From assembly GCA_030760725.1 (NCBI GenBank), contig JASWHV010000007.1, forward strand, positions 27,915,324 to 27,979,323: 64,000 nucleotides of DNA, written 5' to 3'. The position numbers and the translations under genes were made by a program. Positions 25,981 to 37,340 of the stretch are shown here, in pieces. This stretch comes from Neostapfia colusana. Taxonomy: Eukaryota > Streptophyta > Magnoliopsida > Poales > Poaceae. Numbering within the stretch: the stretch's first letter is position 1; every line of letters begins with the position of its first letter. Below the pieces are notes generated by a model, which made no database searches, was not told the DNA's origin, and saw only the letters and a program-made list of their open reading frames with translations.

Positions 25981-28115
25981 TGTGACGCCCTCAATTCTGT
26001 GGAAAACCACGGAACGGAGAACTAATGCATATGTGTGCCCAGGATGTTCATCACACATACATGTATTTTCCACAAACTGAATTCAGAATATATATATATA
26101 TATATAACCACGAATAACAGAGTTTATTACAATGTCTCATGAGTCTTGGACTCATGCTCATAGCGGAAGTCTTATTTCTATGCAGCGGAAGTCTTTATTC
26201 TAATGCGGAAGCAATTTAACTAGTGCGGAAGCAATTCTAGGCAGCAATGGCTCCATCTCTACACCATCCCCACAGGCAAGGTTGAGAACAGATCACACGC
26301 CTAATGCTCCACTTGATCTTCATAATAATCTTCTCCTATTGCTGATGGTGAAATAATGTAAGTTTGAGTATAATGATGTACTCAGCAAGTGCGGGAAAAT
26401 ATGATATGTAGCTCATAACAAGGTAGGTATAAAAAGGCTTATTGCAGAAAGCAAAGTTATTTGTCAAAAACCACGATAAAACAGCAACTCATCTTTAAGT
26501 GAATGTAATCCCAACATGTATTAAAATACCAATCATACCTCCATTATGCTCATTACCTTCCATGTCCCATCTAGACATCAATCAACCTCATTCTTGCTCA
26601 CGAATACCTCCTCGTATTCGCTACCATCTCACGAATACCATCTCGTATTCGCTACCATTTCATCTCATAAACAACTTCGTCTCCCACCGAAACCAACCTT
26701 GTTGCCATGACTCAACAGTCATGCAACCCATCTTATCACCCGGACTCAACAGTCCCAAAAACCAAACCATCCAAAACCATAACCAGTAACCATCCCAACT
26801 AATTATGGAAGTTGGCCAAGCGCTCGTGACCGTAAGCTCGGCTATCATGATAGTTTTAAGAACTCTGCAGAGTTTGCACCTCTTTACCCACAAGTTTGTG
26901 ATTTCGTCACCCGTCGGCGACTGCAGAACCTCCATTATACCAGTACACAACCGTCGGTGTATGGCCAAGAGATCACAAAATAGCCTTTACAAAGGGGCTA
27001 CTAGAGGTATGGACTCACTAAGGTTTCACCGGCAGGCTAGAATCTCCAATTCTCCCACCCACGGGCCCCCTCTTGTTTCATGCAGTTCCCAGGGCAGTCC
27101 TCACTCGACTCCCATTCCCCGCGCCTTCCACGGTCCATAACAATCTAGCAACTTACCTAATTACTCAGCTAAGCCGCACCCATACTTGGCCTTGTGGTGG
27201 CACTGTTATCCTGGCATGTGCTCGCATGAACCGGTCCTTAGATCTACGGCAAGTAAACCACCATCTCATGTACCTCATTCACAAACCCAGTCTTGCCTAG
27301 ATCTCCCTCTGATCCATGTTCATTAACAACATCAGTTTCTCATTATAATTATGAGTGCAGTTAGCTAGACACATCTATCTCGCTTCCCAATCCCATGGAC
27401 TCAGCGAAGCATAAAAGCAAAAACCATACCCGACTCATAAACTTCCATGGCCACAAGGGTGGTTTAACCAAAGCTAGTAAAATCCTATAAAAGGGTTTCC
27501 CATCATGTTTGACTCAGCACACACACCTTTTCGCAAAACAAAACAGTTTTTTCACAAAACATAGGATCAATATGGTCAAGGGGCACTTGCCTTGTTCTTG
27601 CGGTTCTGGTGGCTCTTGGATCTCGGAACCTTGTTGTTGCAGCTCATCGTAGACAGCTCCCTGAGCTTGTCCTGCTATACAGGATCACGCACATACAAGA
27701 TCCACTACAATCAATATTATGCACAAACTTTAACTAGATGTGATGATGCACATGCATGCTATCCTACAATCAGTTTTATTAGATCGGTTTGTACGTGTTC
27801 TTGCATGGCTTGTATGGTTTTACGATGAACAGAGGTGTTTGGATCAAATGTGGATGTGGTGATGACCTTGTATTTAGATCAACCCGATCTACAAGTGATC
27901 TGTCCACGAGAAAGCTTCGGTTCGAAAGGAATTGAAGAACAGATGCAAAGAAAACACAACGATGTCGTAAGGTGGTATTGGAGACCTACCTTACGTTCTT
28001 CTCGGTATCGAGGTCCTTCTCTGATCAGACAGATCGTTGGGCTTTCTTCTGGCGATCTTCCTTGCTGAACTCCGGCCATGGCTTACTCGGCGAGTTGGGG
28101 CTAGGGCTCTAAGTT

Positions 28116-28126
28116 CTATTTATAAT
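28116..28126 (-). promoter_or_regulatory. TATA box in 3' LTR of element E
   Basis: The minus strand reads TATAAATAG here, and the same motif is in the other LTR at about 36447-36457. It lies downstream, in element sense, of the G-box array, as expected for a U3 promoter. Confidence 0.7.
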
Positions 28127-28329
28127 CGGGAGAAGAAGAGTCCTAATCTGATTGTATTCCAAATAAGAGTTCTATTCAGATTGTCGTTGAATCTTAACAA
28201 CTTATTTTTAGTTGATTTGGTGCGGTAACATTGTGGAATTCGGGTCGGTTTCTCCTCTGTACCGGTATTTCTACGCGTACAGAATCTAAGAACTGCTCCA
28301 GAACTCGTTATCTCTGCGGTGATGAGCTC

Positions 28330-29000
28330 CGGAAGCTCCACGTGTCCATCGGGGCCTGGTATCTTCTTCTCCGCAGAGACGAACTCCGGTTGTGCCGCGT
28401 GTCAAGCGAGTGAGACCTCCCTTCTCCTTCGGAGGTGAGCTCCGCGTGCGCCACGTATTTTGGCGGTCGGGACCTCCTCTCTATTTAGAGGTGGCTCTGC
28501 GCACACCACGTGTCAGTGCCGGACCTTCCCTCTCTCCGGAGGTAGCTCCGGGTGTGCCACGTATCCATTCCGGACCTCCCTCTCTTCGGAGGTGAGCTCC
28601 GTGAATGCCACGCGTCAAGTAGCGCCGGACTTTTCCTTTTTTCCTCAGAGACGAGCTCCGAAGTAAACATGTGTCCAACAGTGACAGACCTCCCGGAGAT
28701 AAGCTCCGGTGACGACACGTGTCCAATAGAACCGGACCTCTCGGAGGTGAGCTCCGAGATCGACACGTATCCCGCGCGACTGGTCCTCTGATTTCCGTGG
28801 TGGCTAGCTCCGAAGGTGACATGTGTCCTGCGGAACTGCCTTTGCTTCTGCCGCAGAGCCTAGCTCCGGGGGCAACACGTGTCCCACAGGGTCGGACCTC
28901 TTCCCCTTAGCGGAGATGAGCCCCGAGCCTGCCCGTAGCTAGTTTAGCGGCGGACCTCTCCCCACTTCGCAGGGATGAACTCCGGACACGCCACGTGGCT
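28330..29000. repeat. Tandem G-box/ABRE-like array in 3' LTR of E
   Basis: About 13 degenerate units of 48-60 bases, most often 56, lie here. Each contains a GAGCTCC-type palindrome, a GGACCTC block and a site of the CACGTG class. Exact CACGTG occurs at 28339, 28507, 28716, 28876 and 28992; one-base variants occur at 28396, 28452, 28558, 28609, 28668, 28764 and 28820. CACGTG is the plant G-box and ACGTGTC matches the ABRE consensus (bZIP and bHLH targets). Activity is inference. Confidence 0.8.
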
Positions 29001-29156
29001 AGCGGGCCACGGAAGTTGTCTTCGGCGCTCTCTGGGAACTAGATTCGGCTCTTATTGACCATATTTTTGATATTTTCCTCTGTTCCTTCTTCTTTTAAGA
29101 TGTTTTCTTTTCATAAAACATGAATATATGCAGAAACCAAAAATGAGGGTGTCACA

Positions 29157-29171
29157 AATCTACCCCCTTAA
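29157..29171 (-). other. Polypurine tract of element E
   Basis: The minus strand reads TTAAGGGGGTAGATT directly before the TGTGACACCC LTR start. The pol stop codon overlaps its beginning. Confidence 0.85.
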
Positions 29172-32100
29172 ATTAAATCTCGCCCTCGAGATTCATTAAT
29201 AGAGAATAGATGAGGAAATTCTGCCTTGATGTCTTCTTCACGCTCCCATGTGGCTTCAGCTTCGGTGTGATGGCTCCATTGTACCTTGCACCATCGGATC
29301 ACTTTGTTCCTGGCGACCTTTCCTTTACGTCCAAAATTCGGACAGGGTGCTCCGTATAAGTCAGGTCCTCTTGAAGTTCAAGCTCTTCCATTGGCACTCG
29401 CTCCTCCGGTACTCTCAAGCACTTCTTGAGCTGGGATACATGAAATACGTCATGTATGTCAGAGAGATATGTTGGGAGCCCTAGTTGATAGGCTACTTCT
29501 CCTCACTTTTCCAAAATCTTAAATGGTCCGATGTAGCGAGGTGCTAGCTTGCCTTTGACGTTGAAAAGTCGTTGTCCACGGATAGGTGATACCTTAAGGT
29601 ATACGGAGTCTCCTACTTCGAAGGTCAACTTCCTTCGCCTGTTGTCCGCATAGCCTTTCTGTCGTGACTTAGCAGCCTTTAAGTTCTCCCGTATCGTTTG
29701 GACTTGTTTTTCAGCTTCTTGTAGCACTTTGGGTCCAAACACCTGGTTCTCTCCGGTTTCGCTCCAAAACAGCGGCATTCTACACCGTCTACCGTACAAT
29801 GCTTGGAAAGGCGACATCTTTAAGCTAGCTTGATAGCTGTTGTTATAGGAGAATTCAGCGTACAGTAAACTCCTATCCCAACTACGCCCACGTTTCAAGG
29901 CGCAAGCTCTCAACATGTCCTCCAAAATTTGGTTTGTCCTTTCGGTTTGCCCATCGGTTTGTGGGTGACAGGCGGAGCTAAAATCCAGTCGTGTACCCAT
30001 AGATTTCTGCAGCTTCCTCCAGAATCTAGAGGTAAACTGAGAACCTCGATCTGAGACCATCCTCCTCGGGACTCCATGACGGCACACGATCTGCTCCATG
30101 TACAACTTGGCTAATTGTGCAACGTTGTACTTGGCCCTTATAGGGAGAAAATGAGCTGTTTTCATCAATCGGTCCACGATAACCCAGATGGAGTCGTAAC
30201 CCGACTGAGTACGTGGCAATCCGACGATGAAATCCATACTGATGTCCTCCCACTTCCACTCTGGTACCTTCAAAGGTTGCAACAATTCAGCGGGTCTTTG
30301 ATGTTCGGCCTTCACCCGTTGGCATGTGTCCCATAGGGCAACGTATTCGGCTATATCCCTTTTCATACCATCCCACCAGTAACAAGTCTTCAAGTCCTTG
30401 TACATTTTGGTACTTCCGGGATGTATGGAGTAGGGTGAATCATGTGCCTCTTTTAATATTATGTTGCGGAGGTGCTTCACGTTAGGCACACAAATCCTTT
30501 TTCCTAGCCAAAGAGTACCCTTCTCATCTTCTTTGAAATCCTTCTCTATTCCTTGTCGGATCCTTTCCTTGATCTCCTTGATCTCCTCATCCGTTGCTTG
30601 GCCATCTCTCATCTCTTGCTCCAATGAAGAGTGGATCTCCATCATTTCCATATTGTTCAAGAATCCAAGGTGTAACCGTTCGAACTCCTTACGTAGTTCG
30701 GGTGGTAGCTCCCGAACCGTGAGTTGGTGACGTGCTCCCTTCTGGCTCAATGCATCAGCTACTACATTGGCCTTCCCAGGGTGGTAGTTGATTCGAACAT
30801 CATAATCCTTGATGAGTTCTAACCATCGACGTTGCCTCAAATTCAAGTTCGTTTGTGTAAATATGTACTTGAGGCTTTTATGATCCGTATAGATCTCACA
30901 TCGATGACCAAGGATATAATGTCTCCAAATCTCCAATGCATGCACTACTGCTGCTAGCTCCAAGTCATGTGTAGGATAATTAAGCTCGTGCTTCTTTAAT
31001 TGTCATGAGGCATAGGCTACCACTTGTCCTTCTTGCATGAGCACACAGTCGAGCCCTTGTCTGGATGCGTCACAATATATGTCAAAGCTCTTGCTTACGT
31101 CCGACAATACCAAAACCAGCGCTGTGGTTAGCCTTTTCTTGAGTTCCTCAAAACTTTCTTGGCATGCTGGTGTCCATCGAAAGGCTTTTCCCTTCGTTAG
31201 CAACTCCGTCATAGGTTTTGCTATCTTAGAGAAGCCTTTAATGAAGCGTCGGTAGTATCCAGCCATCCCAAGAAAACTCCAAATATCCCTCACGTTTTGC
31301 GGTTGGTCCCACTTCAGAACATCCCTCACTTTTCCGGGATCAACCGATACCCTTTCTTCGGAGATAATGTGGCCTAGGAACGATATTTCCTTTAGCCAAA
31401 ATTGACACTTGTTAAGCTTGGCATACAATTGATGCTCACGCATTTTCTACAAGGTCAATTTCAAATGTTCTTCATGCTCCTCCTCACTTTTTGAATACAC
31501 CATAATGTCGTCGATGAAAACCACGACGAACTTATCCAAGTACTCCAAGAAAACCTTGTTCATGAGGTACATGAAGTATGCGGGTGCATTTGTTAACCCA
31601 AAAGACATGACGGTATATTCATACGAACCATACCGTGTTTGAAAGGCAGTCTTGGGAATATCGTAGGGCTTAATCTTCAGCTGGAAGTATCCCAACCAAA
31701 GATCAATCTTAGAGAACACTCGGGCTCCTTTCATTTGGTCGAATAGGTCCTCTATACGGGGCAGAGGGTATTTGTTCTTGATTGTCACCTCATTGAGAGA
31801 ACTATAGTCCACACACATCCTTTGGGTTCCATCCTTCTTATCTACGAAGAGCACAGGAGCTCCCCATGGTGACGAGATTGGACGTATAAAACCCTTCTCC
31901 AACTGCTCCTAAATTTGCTTCTTGAGTTCTACTAGTTCATTGACGGGCATCCTATAGGGTCTCTTTGCTATGGGTGCAGTTCCGGGTACCAAATCAATGG
32001 CAAACTCAATGTCCCGATCAGGTGGCATACCTGGAAGCTCCTCTGGAAATACATCCGAGAATTCTTGAACCACTGGAATGCTGTCCAATGTTGCTCCTTC

Positions 32101-32520
32101 GACGTGGTTCAAGATTGCCTTTTTGGTTGTTTGTTGGGCTGACTCAAACTCAACACGAATACCGTGCTCGTTTGTCAACTGCACGTTTCTTTCAGCACAT
32201 TGGATTACCCCGTTGTGCTTGCTTAGCCAATCCATCCCGAGTATTATGTCAATCCCTTGGGAGTCCAAGACAATGAGGTTGGCAAGGAAGTTTACCCCCC
32301 TTATTTTAAGGCTTACTTTAGGACATACTATATTAGTCCTCATTTCTCCTCCGGGAGAATTAACTAACATAGCACATTTTAAGTGGGATATGGGTAGATT
32401 ATGCTTGGCAACATACTTGGATGATATGAAGGAATGTGATGCTCCAGAATCAAATAAGATGGTGGCTGAGTTAGAGTTGGCAAGGAACATACCAATTACG
32501 ACGTCCTCAGCCTGTTGTGC
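29168..32520 (-). pseudogene. pol: pol (PR-RT-RNase H-IN-chromodomain-like tail) of element E
   Basis: Protease has an intact DSGAS near 32450. RT has VFIDD (about 31510-31520). RNase H keeps its Asp, Glu, Asp, Asp set in YCDAS, DLEL, YTDH and VADAL. IN has D, D(35)E intact, with Asp codons near 30234 and 30051 and Glu near 29943. In the HHCC finger the first Cys is Trp (codon near 30333). The tail with EATWEREED at about 29190-29290 is chromodomain-like. In-frame stops lie at 31909-31911, 31447-31449, 31003-31005 and 29503-29505, and a one-base loss near 29320 shifts the last 50 codons. Otherwise the frame is continuous from gag, typical of a single gag-pol polyprotein. It cannot be translated whole. 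Confidence 0.92.
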
Positions 32521-33681
32521 TTACTCAGCAGAGACATGGTTCACGTTGCCGCGAGCATAGTTCTGCTGTCCACGGTTTCCCTGATTGTCCCCTCCGTTCA
32601 GTCGTGGGTTCTGTTTGGGCACGTTGCCTTGCTGTCCGGGGCCTCTCCTCGGGCACTGGTTCGCGAAGTGTCCTATTTCCCCGGATGCAAAGCATGCCCT
32701 GTTGCCTACAGCAGCAGGTACGTTGGGGCGGGGGTTTTGAACAGGAGCGCCCATGTTAGGTCGGGGCACAGGAGGCATGGGCACACGAGGTGCTGGTGCA
32801 ACGGGTCGTTGCTGTGGTGGCTGACTAGGGTGGTATGCAGGAGTGGTCGATCCATACTGCGTTGCGGCCGGGGGCATGTACCGAGGTCGTACGTTGCTCC
32901 CTTGGGGCTGGTATGGCATCTTCCTCTTGCACTCTCGCTCGATCTCTCGGATCTTGCTTTCGACTACTATAGCCTTGTCAACCAGCTTCTGAAAGCTTGC
33001 GTAGTCATTGTTGAGGAGCTGAACCTGGATCTCATTGTTCAACCCTCTCATGAACAGATATTGCTTCCTCTTATCTGAGTTGACATCTTCGGGGGCATTC
33101 CGGGACAGTTGCGTGAACTTGTTGAGGTACTCATTCACGCTCTTCTGTCCTTGGCGGAGACCTTCAAACTCCTGTCTCTTGAGCATCATTACACCAGCAG
33201 GGATGTAATGAGAGCGGAAACTTTCCTTGAACTCGGTCCAAGTGATCGTCTCTGGGTTGACATGAGCGTTGCTTAGGGCATCCCACCAGTCAGCAGAAGC
33301 TCCCATAAGTTGGTGCGACGCGAAGAGAACCTTCTCTCGGTCATTGCACTGCACTATGGCAAGCTTCTTCTCCATGGATTTCAACCAGTCGTCGGCCTCC
33401 ATGGGGTTGTTAGCTTGAGCGAAGGTGGGTGGTTGAGTCCTCATGAACTCACCCAGTCTGTTATGAGCCGACGGTGGTGGTGGCGGTGGTACCGGAACGG
33501 GGTTGTTGTTGTTGGCCTGCAACTGACGCAAAGTTTGGATCATAGTTTGCATAAGTTGATTCTGCATGGCCATCAACCGTTCCAGATTGTTTTCACCAGT
33601 TCCGGGGTTAACAGGAACTTCATCGTGACCATCCTCTTGGTTGTCACGGATGTTCCTTCGGCCAGCGTTTCCTCTGACCAT
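32521..33681 (-). CDS. gag: gag of element E (386 codons), ends at an in-frame stop before protease
   Basis: It forms the particle coat and nucleocapsid of element E. The start ATG at 33681 follows TCTCTCACAG, a splice-acceptor-like context. An N-terminal polar region with poly-Asn and poly-Pro (residues 60-72) precedes the gag domain, residues about 85-215, with DWW near residue 130. The C-terminus is Pro/Gln/Arg-rich. The zinc knuckle at residues 330-343 reads CFASGEIGHFANQC: the second Cys is Ser, so zinc binding should be weak or lost. The TAA at 32521-32523 separates it from protease in the same frame; in relatives gag and pol are usually one open frame, so this stop is probably a mutation. 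The frame itself is intact. Confidence 0.85.
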   Translation of the reverse strand: MVRGNAGRRNIRDNQEDGHDEVPVNPGTGENNLERLMAMQNQLMQTMIQTLRQLQANNNNPVPVPPPPPPSAHNRLGEFMRTQPPTFAQANNPMEADDWLKSMEKKLAIVQCNDREKVLFASHQLMGASADWWDALSNAHVNPETITWTEFKESFRSHYIPAGVMMLKRQEFEGLRQGQKSVNEYLNKFTQLSRNAPEDVNSDKRKQYLFMRGLNNEIQVQLLNNDYASFQKLVDKAIVVESKIREIERECKRKMPYQPQGSNVRPRYMPPAATQYGSTTPAYHPSQPPQQRPVAPAPRVPMPPVPRPNMGAPVQNPRPNVPAAVGNRACFASGEIGHFANQCPRRGPGQQGNVPKQNPRLNGGDNQGNRGQQNYARGNVNHVSAE

Positions 33682-34234
33682 CTGTGAGAGAGATCGAAAT
33701 AGAATAGAAGATTAGAAGGTTAGGTAGATCCCCTCAACTATATGCATCAAGGTGAGTTGGACTATATATATTAGCCCATATGAGGATGTGAACAAGTGCC
33801 GAAGCATCTCACACCTCTTTCTACTTATGTGTGGATATGGACAACGTTTTGAGACGTCCCACGACTCACACTAAGCACACATTTCACAAACAATCATCAC
33901 AAGGGCTCACACAACTCCTATTCAAGGCTTGTTTAATGGGGGTCCTATATGACTTAGGGTGTTGTCAAATCTATGATCCAACTATGGCTTCTCCTAGGCG
34001 TATCCTATGTCAAGGTAGTTCCAATGCCAATCTATGCATCCTATGGTCAACGTGACTTAGCTACCAATCTGTGTCGGATACCAATCTGTGATCTATCTAA
34101 GTGTGTAACCTACCATCAACCCGTGGTTCTGATACCGCTCTGTGATTGTATCTAGGTGTGTAATCTACCTTCATCCGTGGCTTTTGATACCAATCTGTGT
34201 TTCCTATTTAGGCGTGTAACCCACTGCCAACCGT
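33682..34234 (-). other. 5' leader of element E
   Basis: This 550-base non-coding leader lies between PBS and gag. The part next to the PBS (about 34060-34250) is made of four units of roughly 55 bases that each contain a PBS-like sequence. No gene is seen. Confidence 0.8.
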
Positions 34235-34250
34235 GGCTCTGATACCAGTC
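34060..34250 (-). repeat. Tandem PBS-like repeats in leader of E
   Basis: GATACC anchors occur at 34077, 34131, 34186 and 34241, a 54-55 base spacing. Each is followed by a form of CTGTG, and the units share GTGTGTAACCTACC-like blocks. The unit at 34241 is the functional-position PBS beside the LTR; the others are degenerate copies. Confidence 0.8.
34235..34247 (-). other. Primer binding site of element E
   Basis: The minus strand reads TGGTATCAGAGCC, the exact tRNA-iMet-type PBS, three bases from the LTR end at 34251. Confidence 0.92.
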
Positions 34251-36446
34251 TGTGACGCCCTCAATTCTGTGGAAAACCACGGAACCGAGAACTGATGCAT
34301 ATGTGTGCCCAGGATGTTCATCACACATACACATATTTTTCACAAACTGAATTCAGAATATATATATATATATATAACCATGAATAACAGAGTTTATTAC
34401 AATGTCTCATGAGTCTTGGACTCATGCTCACAGCGAAAATCTTATTTCTATGCAGCGGAAGTCTTTATTCTAATGCGGAAGCAATTTAACTAATGCGGAA
34501 GCAATTCTAGGCAGCAATGGCTCCATCTCTACTCCATCCCCATAGGCAAGGTTGAGAACAGATCACACGCCTAATGCTCCACTTGATCTTCATAATAATC
34601 TTCTCCTGTTGCTGATGGTGAAATAATGCAAGTTTGAGTACAATGATGTACTCAACAAGTGCGGGAAAATATGATATGTAGCTCATAACAAGGTAGGTAT
34701 AAAAAGGCTTATTGCAGAAAGCAAAGTTATTTGTCAAAAACCACGATAAAATAACAACTCATCTTTAAGTGAATGTAATCCCAACAAGTATTAAAATACC
34801 AATCATACCTACATTATGTTCATTACCTTCCATGTCCCATCCATATATCAATCAACCTCATTCTTGCTCATGAATACCTCCTCGTATTCGCTACCATCTC
34901 ACGAATACCATATCGTATTCACTACCATTTCATCTCATAAACAACTTCGTCTCCCACCGAGACCAACCTTGTTGCCATGACTCAACAGTCATGCAACCCA
35001 TCTTATCACCCAGACTCAACAGTCCCGAAAACCAAACCAAAACCAAACCATCCAAAACCATAACTAGTAACCATCCCAACTAATCATGGAAGTTGGCCAG
35101 GCGCTCGTGACCATAAGTTCGGCTATCATGATAGTTTTAAGAACTCTGCAGAGTTTGCACCTCTTTACCCATAAGTTTGTGATTTCGTCACCCTTCGGCG
35201 ACTGCAGAACCTCCATTATACCAGTACACAACCGTCGGTGTATGGCCAAGGGATCACAAAATAGACTTTACAAAGGGGCTACTAGATGTATGGACTCACT
35301 AAGGTTACACCGGCAGGCTAGAATCTCCAATTCTCCCACCCACGGGCCCCCTCTTGTGCCATGCAGTTCCCAAGGCAGTCCTCACTCGACTCCCATTACC
35401 CGTGCCTTCCACGGTCCATAACAATCTAGCAACTTACCTAATTACTCAGCTAAGCCGCACCCATACTTGGCCTTATGGTGGCACTGTTATCCTGGCATGT
35501 GCTCGCATGAACCGGTCCTTAGATCTACGGTAAGTAAACCACCATCTCATGCTATCTCATTCACAAACCCAGTCTTGCCTAGATCTCCCTCCGATCCATG
35601 TTCATTAACAACATCAATTTCTCATTATCATTATGAGTGCAGTTAGCTAGACACATCTATCTCGCTTCCCAATCCCATGGACTCAGCGAAACATAAAAGC
35701 AAAAACCATACCCGACTCATAAACTTCCCTGGTGACAAGGGTGGTTTAACCAAAGCTAGTAAACTCCTATAAAAGGGTTTTCGATCATGTTTGACTCAGC
35801 ACACACACCTTTTCGGAAAACAAAATAGTTTTTCCCAAAACATAGGATCAATATGGTCAAGGGGCACTTGCCTTGTTCTTGCGGTTCTGGTGGCTCTTGG
35901 ATCTCGAAACCTTGTTGTTGCAGCTCGTCGTAGACAGCTCCCTGAGCTTGTCCTGCTATACAGGATCACACACATACAAGATCCACAGCAATCAATATTA
36001 TGCACAAACTTTAACTAGATGCCATGATGCACATGCATGCTATCCTACAATCAGTTTTATTAGATCGGTTTGTACGTGTTCTTGCATGGCTTGTATGGTT
36101 TTACGATGAACAGAGGTGTTCGGATCAAATGTGGACGTGATGATGACCTTGTCTTTAGATCAACCCGATCAACAAGTGATCTGTCCATGAGAAATCTTCT
36201 GTTCGAATGGAATCGAAGAACAGATGCAAAGAAAACACAACGATGTTGTAAGGTGGTATTGGAGACCTACCTTACGTTCTTCTCGGTATCGAGGTCCTTC
36301 TCTGATCAGACAGATCGTTGGGCTTTCTTCCGGCGATCTTCCTTGCTGAACTCCGGCGATGACTTACTCGGCGAGTTGGGGCTAGGGCTCTAAGTCGTCG
36401 GCTCAAGAGAAAAGAAGTTCGTGGTTTCGACCAAGGGTTCTGGGTT

Positions 36447-36457
36447 CTATTTATAAT
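36447..36457 (-). promoter_or_regulatory. TATA box in 5' LTR of element E
   Basis: The minus strand reads TATAAATAG. It is the promoter candidate for the element's genomic RNA, about 200 bases downstream (in element sense) of the G-box array. Confidence 0.7.
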
Positions 36458-36649
36458 CGGGAGAAGAAGAGTCCTAATCTGATTGTATTCTGAATAAGAG
36501 TTCTATTCAGATTGTCGTTGAATCTTAACAACTTGTTTTTAGTTGATTTGGTGCGGTAACATTGTGGAATTCAGGTCGGTTTCTCCTTTGTACTGGTATT
36601 TCTACGCGTACAGAATCTAAGAACCGTTCCAGAACTCGTTACCTCCGCG

Positions 36650-37340
36650 GTGATGAGCTCCGGAAGCTCCACGTGTCCACCGGGCCTGGTATCTTCTTCT
36701 CCGCAGAGACGAACTCCGTTTGTGCCGCGTGTCAAGCGAGCGAGACCTCCCTTCTCCTTCGGAGGTGAGCTCCGCGTGCACCACGTATTCTGGCGGTCGG
36801 GACCTCATCTCTATTTGGAGGTGGCTCCGCACACGCCACGTGTCAGTGGCGGACCTTCCCTCTCTCCGGAGGTAGATCCGGGTGTGCCACGTATCCATTC
36901 TGGACCTCCCTCTCTTCGGAGGTGAGCTACGTGAATTCCACACGTCATGTAGCGCTGGACTTTTCCTTTTTCCTCAGAGACGAGCTCCGAAGTAAACATG
37001 CGTCCAACAGTGACAGACCTCCCGGAGATAAGATCCGGTGATGACACGTGTCCAATAGAACCGGACCTCTCAGAGGTGAGCTCCGAGATCGACACGTATC
37101 CCGCGCGACTGGTCCTCTGATTTCCGCGGTGACTAGCTCCGAAGGTGACATGTGTCCTGCAGAACTGCCTTTGCTTCTTCCGCAGAGGCTAGCTCCGGGG
37201 GCAACACGTGTCCCACAGGGTCGGACCTCTCCCCCTTAGCGGAGATGAGCCCCGAGCCTGCCACGTAGCTAGTTTAGCGGCGGACCTCTCCCCACTTCGC
37301 AGGGATGAGCTCCGGACACGCCACGTGGCCAGCGGGCCGC
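36650..37340. repeat. Tandem G-box/ABRE-like array in 5' LTR of E
   Basis: This is the same array as 28330-29000, with CACGTG cores near 36670, 36837, 37045, 37206 and 37322 and variants between them. Each unit carries the GAGCTCC and GGACCTC blocks. The position is upstream of the TATA box in the U3 region. Confidence 0.8.

Larger units (their letters stand above)
25981..29156 (-). repeat. 3' LTR of element E
   Basis: On the minus strand it starts TGTGACACCC at 29156, after the PPT, and ends GGGCGTCACA at 25981. It contains a (TA)n microsatellite at about 26086-26106, a minus-strand TATAAATAG at about 28116-28126, and a G-box tandem array upstream of that at 28330-29000. No host gene is seen; the short frames inside are not conserved as proteins. 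Confidence 0.9.

Noticed and set aside
26086..26106. (TA)n tract as a separate feature of note
   Set aside because: It is a short microsatellite present in both LTRs of E at the same place; nothing suggests more than that.
28392..28910. Short frames in both LTRs of E with similar peptides
   Set aside because: They are translations of the G-box array; the similarity reflects DNA repeat homology between the two LTRs.
32078..33078. Plus-strand frames up to 187 codons opposite element E gag and pol
   Set aside because: They are antisense shadows of the real minus-strand gag and protease, whose motifs are unambiguous.
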